The notes: generated from the sequence alone by a model not told the origin. A DNA stretch of 35,208 nucleotides from Parcubacteria group bacterium Gr01-1014_33 (GCA_007376125.1 VMFQ01000003.1:1-35208); one strand, 5' to 3'; counted from the first letter of the stretch, positions 21,957 to 30,174 are shown. Numbers and translations are program-made.

Positions 21957-22054
21957 TAGTTCTTTTTATCATTCTATTCCGGCAACAAAAAAATGCGTTG
22001 GCGGAATTTTTTAAAAATTAACCTCTCGAAAATCTTTAAGAAATACGTTATTCT

Positions 22055-22567
22055 ATGAGTATGCGGACTATCACGACAAAAACTCCTACCGAGACGAAAA
22101 AGATCGCTTCTCTTCTCGCAAAAACAGCGTTGCATGTATCGGGTCCGCGGCCTCTTGTAATTGCGCTTGTGGGAAATCTTGGAGTCGGGAAAACCGCGTT
22201 TGCGCAAGGATTCGCAAAAGGATGTGGGATTAAGGAAAAAGTGCGAAGCCCCACGTTTGTTCTTATGAAAACGTATCGCATCCGGAAGAATGTTTCTTCT
22301 TCCTTGCGGCAGTTTGCGCGTCTTATCCATATTGATTGCTATCGTCTAAATACGCCGCGCGAGCTTTTGCACATCGGGTTTGCCGAAGTAAAGCGCGACC
22401 AACATGCGATTATTCTTATTGAATGGGCGGACAGGATAAAAAAAATTCTCCCAAAAGATACGGCGTGGATCCGATTCGCCCACGGACAAAAAATAAACGA
22501 GCGGAGTATTGCGATGGAAACTGGAATCTGGGAAAGAGGGAGGAGGGGAATAAGGATAAGAAAGTAA
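22055..22567 (+). CDS. tsaE: tRNA t6A biosynthesis ATPase TsaE
   Basis: TsaE is the small P-loop ATPase that works with TsaB/TsaD to form N6-threonylcarbamoyladenosine at position 37 of ANN-reading tRNAs. The 170-residue protein has Walker A VGNLGVGKTAF at about 39-49, the family motif SPTFVLMKTY, HIDCYRL, and IEWADRI near 126-132. It is followed after 6 bp by the methyltransferase gene, so the two RNA-modification genes probably share a transcript. ATG codons at 22055 and 22061 are both possible starts. Confidence 0.93.
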   Translation: MSMRTITTKTPTETKKIASLLAKTALHVSGPRPLVIALVGNLGVGKTAFAQGFAKGCGIKEKVRSPTFVLMKTYRIRKNVSSSLRQFARLIHIDCYRLNTPRELLHIGFAEVKRDQHAIILIEWADRIKKILPKDTAWIRFAHGQKINERSIAMETGIWERGRRGIRIRK

Positions 22568-22573
22568 AAAGGT

Positions 22574-23593
22574 ATGGATGTGGAAAATAAAATTACAATA
22601 CTTACTCCGGACGGCTGGACTGATTATGCGCTCCTTGACTCGGGTAACGGGAAAAAACTGGAGCGGTTTGGCGCATACACATTTGCGCGTCCGGAGGCGC
22701 AAGCATTATGGCGGCCAAAGATGTCTTTGCGGGAATGGCAAAACGCGGATGGAATTTTTACCGCATCTTCGGAAGAGGGGAACGGAAAATGGGAATTGAA
22801 AACGCGCGTTCCAGCGCGTTGGGAAATGGGCTACGGCAAACTCCGATTTTTCGCGCGGGCGACGCGGTTTCGCCACTTGGGAGTATTTCCGGAACAGGCG
22901 GTGCATTGGAATTGGATATTTTATTTGGTGGCAAAAGAAAAGCGCCCGATAAACCCCCACACCTATTTCCCGCAACAATCTTCAATGGTTCTTTCTGAAC
23001 CGGATACCCATATCCTCGGGAAAGAAAATTTTTCACAGAAAGCCAACCCTCGCCAAAATCAGCGGGAAATAAGTGTGGGGGTAAAAATACTTGATCTTTT
23101 CGGCTATACCGGCATTGCCACACTTTCCGCGGGGCTTGGGGGAGCGGAAGTGACGTATGTGGATGCGTCTCCAAAGGCAATGCAATGGGCGCGGGAAAAT
23201 CAAACGCTTTCGGGACTTGCCAAAAAGCCGATCCGATGGATCGCGGACGATGCGCTTAAATTTATCAAACGTGAAGTAAGGCGTGGGGCGCGCTATGATG
23301 GGTTTATTATTGATCCGCCGAAATTCGGGCGCGGTCCCAAAGGGGAAATCTGGGATTTTTATACATCACTTCCTCCGCTTTTGAATGAATGCCGTTCGCT
23401 TTTTTCAGACAATCTTTTATTTGTCGCGCTTACGAGTTACGCAATGCGCATGTCTTCCGTGAGCATCCGGCAGATGCTTGAAGAAATGGTGCACGCACGC
23501 GGAGGCGAGATTGAATCGGGTGAATTAGCCGTCCAAGAAGAAAATAGGGGAAGGATTTTGTCGCAGGCAATATTTGCGAGATGGACACGGTAG
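22574..23593 (+). CDS. RlmI/RlmK-like class I SAM-dependent rRNA methyltransferase
   Basis: This 339-residue protein has the COG1092-type 23S rRNA cytosine methyltransferase pattern. The SAM-binding motif is ILDLFGYTGIATLSAGLGG and the acidic motif VTYVDASPKA. The catalytic-region motif is IDPPKFGRGPKGE, and the N-terminal part has FPEQAVHWNWI. It lacks an obvious PUA domain. An approximately 43-residue stretch between KEKRP and VKILDLF is encoded by a 130-bp palindromic element and interrupts an otherwise short loop, but the frame is intact. It follows tsaE by 6 bp. The exact target base is not deducible. Confidence 0.88.
   Translation: MDVENKITILTPDGWTDYALLDSGNGKKLERFGAYTFARPEAQALWRPKMSLREWQNADGIFTASSEEGNGKWELKTRVPARWEMGYGKLRFFARATRFRHLGVFPEQAVHWNWIFYLVAKEKRPINPHTYFPQQSSMVLSEPDTHILGKENFSQKANPRQNQREISVGVKILDLFGYTGIATLSAGLGGAEVTYVDASPKAMQWARENQTLSGLAKKPIRWIADDALKFIKREVRRGARYDGFIIDPPKFGRGPKGEIWDFYTSLPPLLNECRSLFSDNLLFVALTSYAMRMSSVSIRQMLEEMVHARGGEIESGELAVQEENRGRILSQAIFARWTR
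22953..23082. repeat. Palindromic element inserted in frame in the methyltransferase gene
   Basis: Arms of 21 bp, 22953-22973 (ACCCCCACACCTATTTCCCGC) and 23062-23082, are complementary at 20 of 21 positions. The interior (88 bp) has smaller hairpins such as GGTTC/GAACC. It encodes about 43 residues just before the SAM-binding motif. The CCCCCACACC end is shared with a hairpin at 29782-29812. Confidence 0.85.
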
Positions 23594-23596
23594 ACG

Positions 23597-23684
23597 TAAC
23601 ACCAACACGCGAACGCGCGCGAACAACGCTAATAATTAAGGAAGTCTATTCGCGTCATTCGCATACATTCGCGTATTGGCGTTA
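23597..23684. repeat. Imperfect inverted ACGCGAA-type repeat upstream of polA
   Basis: The left half (TAACACCAACACGCGAAC...) and right half (...TTCGCGTATTGGCGTTA) are imperfectly complementary over about 38 bp, with ACGCGAA-like units repeated. A TATAAT at 23683-23688 lies at its right end and may be the polA -10. Confidence 0.65.
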
Positions 23685-23710
23685 TAATAATTTGTATTTC
23701 CTGCTAAATT

Positions 23711-26362
23711 ATGAAAAAAGTAATTCTCATTGATGCCCATGCCTTAATCCATCGCGCGTACCATGCGCTTCCGCCTTTGACGAGCGCGGGAGGGGAGATG
23801 GTAAATGCAGTATATGGATTTACTTCCATACTTTTGCGGATTATCCGCGAACTAAAACCCGATTATATCGCGGCGGCGTTTGATTTGCCCGGCCCCACGT
23901 TCCGGCATCTCGCGTACGAGGACTATAAAGCAACTCGCCCGAAAGCGCCGGATGATCTTATCAGCCAGTTTGCGAAAGTAAAAGAAATGACGGCCGCGTT
24001 CCAAATTCCGATTTTTGAAAAAGAAGGGTATGAGGCGGATGACGTGATTGGGACACTTGTAAAAAAACTGGAACGGGAAAAAGACACGGAAACGATTATC
24101 ATTACCGGAGATATGGATGCGCTCCAGCTTGTGGGGCCTCGCGTTCACGTCTATACGATGAAAAAAGGGATCACCGAAACCGCAATCTACGATGAACCAG
24201 CGGTGCGCGCGCGTTACGGGCTTACGCCTTCCCAGATTGCTGATTTGAAAGCGTTTAAGGGCGATGCGTCGGATAACATCAAGGGAGTAAAAGGGATCGG
24301 AGAGAAAACTGCGGCTGATCTTGTGAGCCGGTTCGGATCGGTTGAGGGAGTATACGCGGCATTGCAAAGAGGCGCGAACGATATTTCAGAATCGGTCGCG
24401 GAAAAACTTCGCGCCGGAGAAAAAGACGCATTCTTTTCAAAAGAGCTTGCCACGATCCATTCAGGCGTTCCGCTTGATTTTTCGCTTACTGCGATTGAAT
24501 GGAAAAACGGAAGCGCTACCGAAGAAGTGCGGACGATCCTCCAAAAATTCGGGTTCACAAGTCTTTTGAAGCGCGTAGAAGCCGGAGGGGACGCGGGATC
24601 TCGTCCCGCTCAAAAAAAGGCGAAAAATAAGGCTACATCGTTAGAAAATGCCCAAGGGTCTCTTCTTGATGTTGCTGTGGCCGCTTCTCCTTCGCGCACG
24701 GTGTTGAAAACAATGAGCGATGTGGCGCGCGTTATTGCGGATAAAAAAGGAAAAGAATGGGGGCTTATTCTCTCTTCTCCGGATTCGCTTTTACTCATCT
24801 CTCAAAAAGGAGAAGCGGCAGAAATTGGGCGCGCGCTTTTCAAAGAAAAAAAAGTAAAAAAGTTTTTGGAAGAAAACAGTTTTGCAGTACACGACGGGAA
24901 AACAATAATCCATTTTTTGCGGAAATTTGAAATTCAGTTGGAAGAAATCGCATTTGACAGCATGATTGCGGGACATCTTACAAGCGAAACAACTCTGCGC
25001 GATTTCTCGTATAAGGGAATTATAGAGAGCGCGCGCGCAGGCTCTTTTTCCGCGGGCGCGGGAGACGCATTCAGCCGATTTTTTGAACTTAAAAAAAGTG
25101 TGGAAGCAAAAATCGCGCTTTTTAACCTTCACCGCGTATATTACAAAATAGAACTGCCTTTAATCCGCATTCTTGCGGACATGGAAGAGCGCGGGATTCT
25201 GATTGACGCGCCATTTTTAAAAAAACTTTCAAGAGTCCTTGAAAAAGGTCTTGCCGCGCTCACTCAAGAAATTTATTCTCTTGCGGGCGAGCAGTTTAAC
25301 ATAAATTCTTCCCAACAGCTCTCGCGAATCCTTTTTGACATACTGCAATTAAAAACGCGCGGGCTTCGCAAGACCGAAAAAGGAGGCGTAGTCTCCACGC
25401 GCGAGTCCGAACTTGAGAAATTAAAAAATAGTCACCCGATTATCGTCCCTATTTTAAAATACCGCGAACTTACGAAATTAAAAACAACGTATGTGGATGT
25501 ACTGCCGGAACTCGCGGATTCAAAAACCGGACGGCTCCATACCACGTTTAACCAAATCGGAGCGTCCACCGGACGACTTTCTTCTTCGGATCCCAATCTC
25601 CAAAATATCCCGATACTATCCGAGTATGGGCGCGAGGTAAGAAAAGCGTTTATCGCAGAAAAAGGATTTTTACTCGTGTCGTGCGACTATTCGCAAATAG
25701 AGCTCCGGGTTGCCGCGCATATTGCACACGACGAGAAAATGATACACGCGTTTCAAAACGGGATGGACATTCATAAGATGACAGCGGCGGAAGTCTACAA
25801 TGTCTCGCTTGATAAAGTAACGCCGGAACTTCGGCGCGCGGCGAAAACATTAAACTTCGGCGTGTTATACGGCATGGGGCCGCACGCATTTGCCGAGTCC
25901 ACAGGACTTTCCATGACGGACGCAAAAAAATTTATTGACGAGTATTTCCGTGATTTTTCCGGAATCCGCGCGTATATAGAAAACACCAAACAATTTGCGC
26001 GGGAAAACGGGTATGTGGAAACGCTTTTCGGCAGACGTCGTTATATCCCCGAGATTCTCTCTCCTAATTGGCAGATAAAACGAGAAGCGGAGCGGATGGC
26101 CGTAAACATGCCGATTCAAGGGACGGCAACCGGAGACATTGTAAAAATGGCGATGGTCGCGGTTGATAAATGGATCCGCAAAGAAAAACTCTCTAAAAAC
26201 GTGCGGATGCTTTTGCAAGTCCACGACGAGCTTTTATTTGAGATTAAAGAGCCACTCGCGGAAAGAGTTGTTCCAAAAATAAAAGAAATTATGGAGGGAG
26301 TGAATAAACTTAAAGTCCCGCTTGTGGTGGATGTGAAGATGGGGAAGAGTTGGGATAAGTAG
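23711..26362 (+). CDS. polA: DNA polymerase I
   Basis: Pol I fills gaps and removes RNA primers. The 883-residue protein has an N-terminal 5'-3' exonuclease domain (EGYEADDVIGTLVKK, GDASDNIKGVKGIGEKTA). The middle domain has lost the DxE of exonuclease motif I (KEWGLILSSPDSLLLI), so proofreading is probably absent. The C-terminal polymerase domain has motif A DYSQIELRVAAHIA, the O-helix RRAAKTLNFGVLYGMG and motif C VHDELLFEI. It is a full-length family A polymerase. No Shine-Dalgarno precedes the ATG; a TATAAT lies 22 bp upstream. Confidence 0.97.
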   Translation: MKKVILIDAHALIHRAYHALPPLTSAGGEMVNAVYGFTSILLRIIRELKPDYIAAAFDLPGPTFRHLAYEDYKATRPKAPDDLISQFAKVKEMTAAFQIPIFEKEGYEADDVIGTLVKKLEREKDTETIIITGDMDALQLVGPRVHVYTMKKGITETAIYDEPAVRARYGLTPSQIADLKAFKGDASDNIKGVKGIGEKTAADLVSRFGSVEGVYAALQRGANDISESVAEKLRAGEKDAFFSKELATIHSGVPLDFSLTAIEWKNGSATEEVRTILQKFGFTSLLKRVEAGGDAGSRPAQKKAKNKATSLENAQGSLLDVAVAASPSRTVLKTMSDVARVIADKKGKEWGLILSSPDSLLLISQKGEAAEIGRALFKEKKVKKFLEENSFAVHDGKTIIHFLRKFEIQLEEIAFDSMIAGHLTSETTLRDFSYKGIIESARAGSFSAGAGDAFSRFFELKKSVEAKIALFNLHRVYYKIELPLIRILADMEERGILIDAPFLKKLSRVLEKGLAALTQEIYSLAGEQFNINSSQQLSRILFDILQLKTRGLRKTEKGGVVSTRESELEKLKNSHPIIVPILKYRELTKLKTTYVDVLPELADSKTGRLHTTFNQIGASTGRLSSSDPNLQNIPILSEYGREVRKAFIAEKGFLLVSCDYSQIELRVAAHIAHDEKMIHAFQNGMDIHKMTAAEVYNVSLDKVTPELRRAAKTLNFGVLYGMGPHAFAESTGLSMTDAKKFIDEYFRDFSGIRAYIENTKQFARENGYVETLFGRRRYIPEILSPNWQIKREAERMAVNMPIQGTATGDIVKMAMVAVDKWIRKEKLSKNVRMLLQVHDELLFEIKEPLAERVVPKIKEIMEGVNKLKVPLVVDVKMGKSWDK

Positions 26363-26376
26363 ACACACATTCTTCA

Positions 26377-26406
26377 TTGACTTTAAGGATTTCTATCTGG
26401 TATACT
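26377..26406 (+). promoter_or_regulatory. Promoter of the toxin-antitoxin-like operon
   Basis: TTGACT (26377-26382), 18-bp spacer ending in TGG, TATACT (26401-26406). Only 6 nt separate the -10 from the ATG at 26413, so the mRNA is predicted to be leaderless. Confidence 0.7.
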
Positions 26407-26412
26407 TAAAAT

Positions 26413-26700
26413 ATGACTACTGTGGAGATTGAAAAGAAAATAGCGCGGCTATACCCGCAAGGGAAAAAGTCAATGCAAAGCTTCGTGAAGGAAGCCCTGT
26501 TTTTACAGTTGCAAGAGGTAAATAAAAAAATTGCTCTTTTTGAAGGAAAATATAACAAGCAATTTGAGGAGTTTAAACGTAATTGGGCGAAGCAAAAAGG
26601 TTCTAAAAAATATTCGTATGAAATCGAAAGTGACTTTTTCGACTGGGAGGTGCTTGAAGAACAAAAGCGCGATATTATGAATGTATTACAGTCTCTGTAA
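26413..26700 (+). CDS. TumA-like antitoxin candidate
   Basis: This 95-residue protein has a helical N-terminus, then KKIALFEGKYNKQFEEFKRNW and a C-terminal YEIESDFFDWEVLEEQKRDI. This combination (FExKY...FEEF, then an acidic D-[FY]-x-[DE]-W patch and a final helix) is what I recall of antitoxins that accompany TumE-type toxins. It is the first gene of the cluster, 9 bp upstream of the TumE-like gene, the usual antitoxin-first order. It has its own promoter and a predicted leaderless start. The assignment is from motif pattern and context; a profile search would settle it. Confidence 0.55.
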   Translation: MTTVEIEKKIARLYPQGKKSMQSFVKEALFLQLQEVNKKIALFEGKYNKQFEEFKRNWAKQKGSKKYSYEIESDFFDWEVLEEQKRDIMNVLQSL

Positions 26701-26709
26701 TCATAGTCC

Positions 26710-27072
26710 GTGGACGAACATATCGGGGAAATTAAAAGATATAAGGAACGCTTCTTTGAAAAGGCGCATTTTGTTATTATTGATGAGTCCTCTTTCTCTA
26801 TCAAGATTCGTCTTATAATCGCCAAGGATATATTTGTTGAAATTCGGATCAATATACGAAATAACCGAAAAAGTTATGTGGTAATAAAAGAGGGAAAGAG
26901 AATCGCGGGATTTGATAATTTTGGCGGCTGGCATATCCATCCTTTTGAAAATCCGGAAGCGCATCGCAGCTATACAGTAATTGATTCCTTCGCAACATCG
27001 TGGCATCTTATGTTGAAAGTAACAACTCCGTTTATCTTAAAGTATTCTATGAAAAGGAGAATGTATGAATAA
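26710..27072 (+). CDS. TumE-like (DUF6516-type) toxin candidate
   Basis: This 120-residue protein starts at GTG, 9 bp after the antitoxin-like gene. A central beta meander (FSIKIRLIIAKDIFVEIRINI) is followed by KSYVVIKEGKRIAGFDNF and the histidine-rich IHPFENPEAHRSY. This fits the order seen in TumE family toxins (strands with an acidic LEIRE-like motif, a Y-x-x-x-x-x-x-G-x-x-I-x-x-x-DN motif, then a P-x-H cluster). No Shine-Dalgarno is visible, so translational coupling is likely. The family target is not known to me. Confidence 0.5.
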   Translation: MDEHIGEIKRYKERFFEKAHFVIIDESSFSIKIRLIIAKDIFVEIRINIRNNRKSYVVIKEGKRIAGFDNFGGWHIHPFENPEAHRSYTVIDSFATSWHLMLKVTTPFILKYSMKRRMYE

Positions 27073-27298
27073 GATCGGACGCATTGAAGGATTATCTCCG
27101 CCGCCGGGAGACAATAGCGAGGAGTTGGTGCGGAAACTTTCTCGGACTGTTCTTCATACTGCGGAGCGAGGTCGGCGATCGCTTTTTGAACGAATGACCG
27201 CGGCAAATGCCCAAAAAATAGCAGAGTTGTTGAAAAAGAAACCGCTATTTTACAAGAACGAAAAAGATGCGCCACGCGAAATTCTCCTTATCCGGTGA
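27065..27298 (+). CDS. Unknown small basic protein of the toxin-antitoxin cluster
   Basis: This 77-residue protein is helical and basic (LVRKLSRTVLHTAERGRRSLFERM, IAELLKKK), with no TM segment or recognised motif. It overlaps the TumE-like gene by 8 bp and the kinase-like gene by 4 bp (GTGA), and an AAGGAGA lies just before its ATG. The tight overlaps argue that it is real and translated from the same mRNA. Confidence 0.6.
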   Translation: MNKIGRIEGLSPPPGDNSEELVRKLSRTVLHTAERGRRSLFERMTAANAQKIAELLKKKPLFYKNEKDAPREILLIR

Positions 27299-28395
27299 TC
27301 GCAGATATGTTGCCTGATGAGTTCTTTGAAAATCCTACCAAATGGATTGAATCACAAAGGAATATAGAGAGGGGGTATGAAAATGAAACGGTACTCCTAC
27401 CAGGAGAGAAAATAGGGGAATTATTTGATTTCCCTTATGATGTTTCAAAAGTAAAGGAGCTTACATTTGATACGGGCGAGAAAAAGATTAAAATGGTTTC
27501 AAAGCGGCTTAACCCTAAGGAGAGCGGAGAAATAGCGCTTGCTCGCAAAGCGTGGGAGGCGGGGATTCCTACCGCAAAGGTATTGGGAGAGATTTTGGAT
27601 AGAGACAATCTTTACGCATTTTTTGAAAAAATTAACGGTATTAATCTTGAAGCGGCTCTCATAAGAAAAGAGTTGGAGCACTTGCCGGGTATTCCACCAG
27701 TAGGCGGGTCTAAGAAAGAATTTTTTGATGGACTTTCTGATACGGGACTTTATCCCTATTCATCGTATCTTTCCAATAGGGCGAGACAGGAAATAGAGAA
27801 ATGGTATAAAAAAGTTCATCTTATTGAAACAAGGCATAAAATAGTTGCTGATTTATATTCTGTTGTGTATAATACCGAAAGGGACGCAAGGATTGCGGCA
27901 ATGAGGAGCGACTCTATCCGCATTTCCTCATATGTTGAACGCGATATGCAGACGTTACGCGCTACACATCCTCGTACAATTCTCACGCGGGTTCTTCGGA
28001 GGTATGGGTGTGATACCTTGAATTCGTTTCTTGATGTGCTCATTGAGAAAGGTAAGACGCGTGACTGGGACTTTTTTAATCAACTTTTAGAAAAGTTTGA
28101 TTCAGAACGATATATGCTACGCCAAAGGATTGCGGCGCGAAAATATGAGTTTAATCTACTGGTATATCAAGATATTTTAGGCATGGATCCATTTAAAACA
28201 CGTGACGAATTTGAAGAATTATTGGGGCGGAAAGGAGTTGAACATAAAGATCTTGCGTATCGGAATATTATAATTGAATGAGACTTTGAAAAAGATGTGC
28301 CTATACGCGGAGAAGATGGTAAGGCAAAATTATGTTTGATCGACTGGGAACCGAAACCAAGAACCCCGCCAAGTAAACAAGAGGAAACCACTTAA
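27295..28395 (+). pseudogene. Kinase-like (RIO/LPS-kinase-type) gene interrupted by TGA
   Basis: The frame starts at GTG 27295 (or ATG 27307) and has an N-lobe with KKIKMVSKRL and ALARKAWEAGIPTAKVLGE. A long insert follows, then a catalytic loop HKDLAYRN (HxDxxxxN) near residue 317. A TGA at 28279-28281 stops the ORF there. The same frame continues for 37 more codons and contains KLCLIDWE, the expected metal-binding (DFG-like) motif, before a TAA at 28393-28395. So the full gene would be about 366 residues, and the TGA separates two essential motifs. TGA is a stop elsewhere in this genome, so this is a nonsense mutation, a sequencing error or readthrough. Confidence 0.7.
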
Positions 28396-28411
28396 GGATT
28401 ATGAAAATTAG

Positions 28412-28441
28412 TATCGCAACTTCTTGTTGCGATATGTTTTT
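28412..28441 (+). terminator. Rho-independent terminator after the kinase-like gene
   Basis: A perfect 9-bp stem TATCGCAAC/GTTGCGATA with a TTCTT loop (28412-28434) is followed by TGTTTTT. It closes the 26413-28395 cluster 16 bp after the last TAA. Confidence 0.85.
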
Positions 28442-28541
28442 AAGAGAAAGTAAGTTGTAATATGCCTGAATTTCTTGTATGCACTCCTTCCAGTTGCTCC
28501 ACGGAAACGAAGGCGGACATTACTGTATACGCAACGTGTAT

Positions 28542-29456
28542 ATGATTTACTTTCTCCACGGTCCCGATACTTATCGGAGCCGGAAAAAACTAAATGAGAT
28601 TATCGGAGAATACCGCAAGAAAGCCGGGTCACATTTAAATATGTATCGGCTTGATGCGGAAAGGGACGATTTGCGAACGCTCAAAAACCTTTGTGAGATA
28701 CAGTCGCTCTTTTCCTCTAAAAAACTGATTGTTATTGAAAATGCACTTTCGGCAGGAAAAGATCTTGAGTTTCTCGCAGATGTCTTTTCGCGTGTAAGAG
28801 AGTCCCAAGATATGGTCGTGCTCTTATGGGATGGTGAATTGAATACTGCGGTAAAAAAGGGGCTTTCTCACATCGAGAAAATCGCATCCAAAATCCAGGA
28901 ATTCAAAATTCTCCAGGGTGAGGATTTACGCGAATGGATTCGTTTTGAAGCGCACGAGCGAAATGTCGCACTTTCTCCTTCGGAACTTTTGTGGCTTGCC
29001 TCTTTTGGCGGCGATGTATGGAAAATTACAAACGAACTTGAGAAACTGCTACTCACTGGAAAAAGTTCTGCGGGAGCACAGGAGAAAGAGCTTACCATAT
29101 TTAATCTTGGCGATTCATTTTTTATATCAAAAAAAGATGCGCTTCATACGTTCCACCGGTTGATTGACTCGGGGCAGGATGAATTTGGCATTTTTTCATA
29201 CCTTGCAAACCATCTTCGCACGCTCTATACGATAAAATTTTATTCAGAGAGAAATCGTCCTATTCCCTCAAGTCAGAAAATCCATCCTTTTGTGGTAAAG
29301 AAAGCGTCCGCGCTTGTGCGCTCACTTTCATTAAAGCGTCTCGCTCGTCTGATGACTAATTTTTTTGAGGAAGACGTAAAAATAAAAATCGGGCTTTCCC
29401 GCCCGAAAGATTCTCTCGTACGCATTCTTTTTGAAGGAAACGAGCGAAAAGAGTAG
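28542..29456 (+). CDS. holA: DNA polymerase III delta subunit (HolA)
   Basis: HolA opens and loads the sliding clamp in the clamp loader. The start is taken at the ATG at 28542 (MIYFLHGPDTYRSRKKLNEI), because the earlier residues in the ORF track are not family-like. This gives 304 residues. The N-terminal domain has FLHGPDTY and DMVVLLWDGEL. The linker and collar domain includes DVWKITNELEKLLL, GDSFFISKKDALHTFHRLI and IFSYLANHLRTLYTIK. No Shine-Dalgarno is evident. It is preceded by a terminator, so its promoter is probably in the 100 bp between. Confidence 0.88.
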   Translation: MIYFLHGPDTYRSRKKLNEIIGEYRKKAGSHLNMYRLDAERDDLRTLKNLCEIQSLFSSKKLIVIENALSAGKDLEFLADVFSRVRESQDMVVLLWDGELNTAVKKGLSHIEKIASKIQEFKILQGEDLREWIRFEAHERNVALSPSELLWLASFGGDVWKITNELEKLLLTGKSSAGAQEKELTIFNLGDSFFISKKDALHTFHRLIDSGQDEFGIFSYLANHLRTLYTIKFYSERNRPIPSSQKIHPFVVKKASALVRSLSLKRLARLMTNFFEEDVKIKIGLSRPKDSLVRILFEGNERKE

Positions 29457-29605
29457 TGCTATTTTCCTCCGAGCGGCGACATGGACGATTAAAATGGCGT
29501 ACAGTAAGGGTGGAGGCGTGGTGTGTTGAATATGGAAATCCAGTTTTGGCGCTAAAAGATCAACTCACCGTTTTTGCTCACAGGTCCTCCCCTATCTCCC
29601 AATAG

Positions 29606-29653
29606 AAAAATTCTTACATTTGTATGCGATCGCATACAAATGTAAGAATTTTT
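29606..29653. repeat. Perfect 48-bp palindrome
   Basis: 24-bp arms (29606-29629 and 29630-29653) are perfectly complementary with no loop, centred on GCGATCGC. Both ends are A/T runs, so it could act as a bidirectional terminator, a cruciform or a dimer-binding site. From 29457 to 29605, after holA, I recognise nothing. Confidence 0.9.
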
Positions 29654-29732
29654 TTGAAGGATGAAGATGATTATTATCTCGTGTATACAACAGCCGCATA
29701 GCCCGCATAGGCGTAAGGAAAGATGCGGAGAG

Positions 29733-29863
29733 TTTATCCCGCACCTTTCCAGAATACTCCGCAGTCGGCTCTCGGGGATGAACCCCCACACCAAAACTTT
29801 TGGTGTGGGGGTGAATGGATTCAGAGCAATCCTTCCTGCGGGGTCTAATACCCTGCAGGAAGG
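29733..29863. repeat. Composite palindromic element B (with TAATACCCT hairpin)
   Basis: The left end (TTTATCCCGCACCTTTCC) resembles element A at 14072. It contains a perfect 15-bp hairpin with a 1-nt centre, 29782-29796/29798-29812 (CCCCCACACCAAAA), and a hairpin around TAATACCCT (29831-29843/29851-29863). It lies between holA and the rpsT 3' end. Confidence 0.75.
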
Positions 29864-29871
29864 TGTGGGAT

Positions 29872-30138
29872 TTACCGGGCGGCTTTGGAAAGAAGTTGAG
29901 TAAGGTGCGATTTTAAGCGGCTTGCTTTGTTGGGTGTAATAACGTTTGTTTTGGCGGCTTTATCAAGCGCTTTGTAGAGTGTGGGCACGAGCGCACGCGC
30001 TTCGTCTAATTTTGCGTCTGCCGCAAATTTCCGCACGTTTTTCACCGCGCTTTTATACGCCTCTTTTCTTTTGATATTTTGCGCGCGCCGCCGCACGGAC
30101 TGACGCAGCGCTTTTTTTGCTGATTTGGTGATGGGCAT
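29872..30138 (-). CDS. rpsT: 30S ribosomal protein S20
   Basis: S20 is a primary binder of 16S rRNA. The start is the ATG at 30138, MPITKSAKKALRQSVRRRAQN, which is typical; the 12 extra residues of the ORF track read through the promoter. The 88-residue length is normal. The three-helix basic pattern ends KASRLKSHLTQLLSKAA. The ATG lies 7 nt after a -10 box, so the mRNA is predicted to be leaderless. Element B lies directly after the stop. Confidence 0.96.
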   Translation of the reverse strand: MPITKSAKKALRQSVRRRAQNIKRKEAYKSAVKNVRKFAADAKLDEARALVPTLYKALDKAAKTNVITPNKASRLKSHLTQLLSKAAR

Positions 30139-30145
30139 AGTTGGT

Positions 30146-30174
30146 AATTTAGCAAAAGAAGCGCTATTTGTCAA
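30146..30174 (-). promoter_or_regulatory. Promoter of rpsT
   Basis: On the minus strand TTGACA (30169-30174), 17-bp spacer, TAAATT (30146-30151). Seven nt separate the -10 from the ATG at 30138. Confidence 0.75.

Noticed and set aside
28279-28281. UGA read as glycine (code 25 of some CPR) in the kinase-like gene
   Set aside because: dnaN, ruvA and the 30253 gene end in TGA at their natural ends, so UGA is a stop here.
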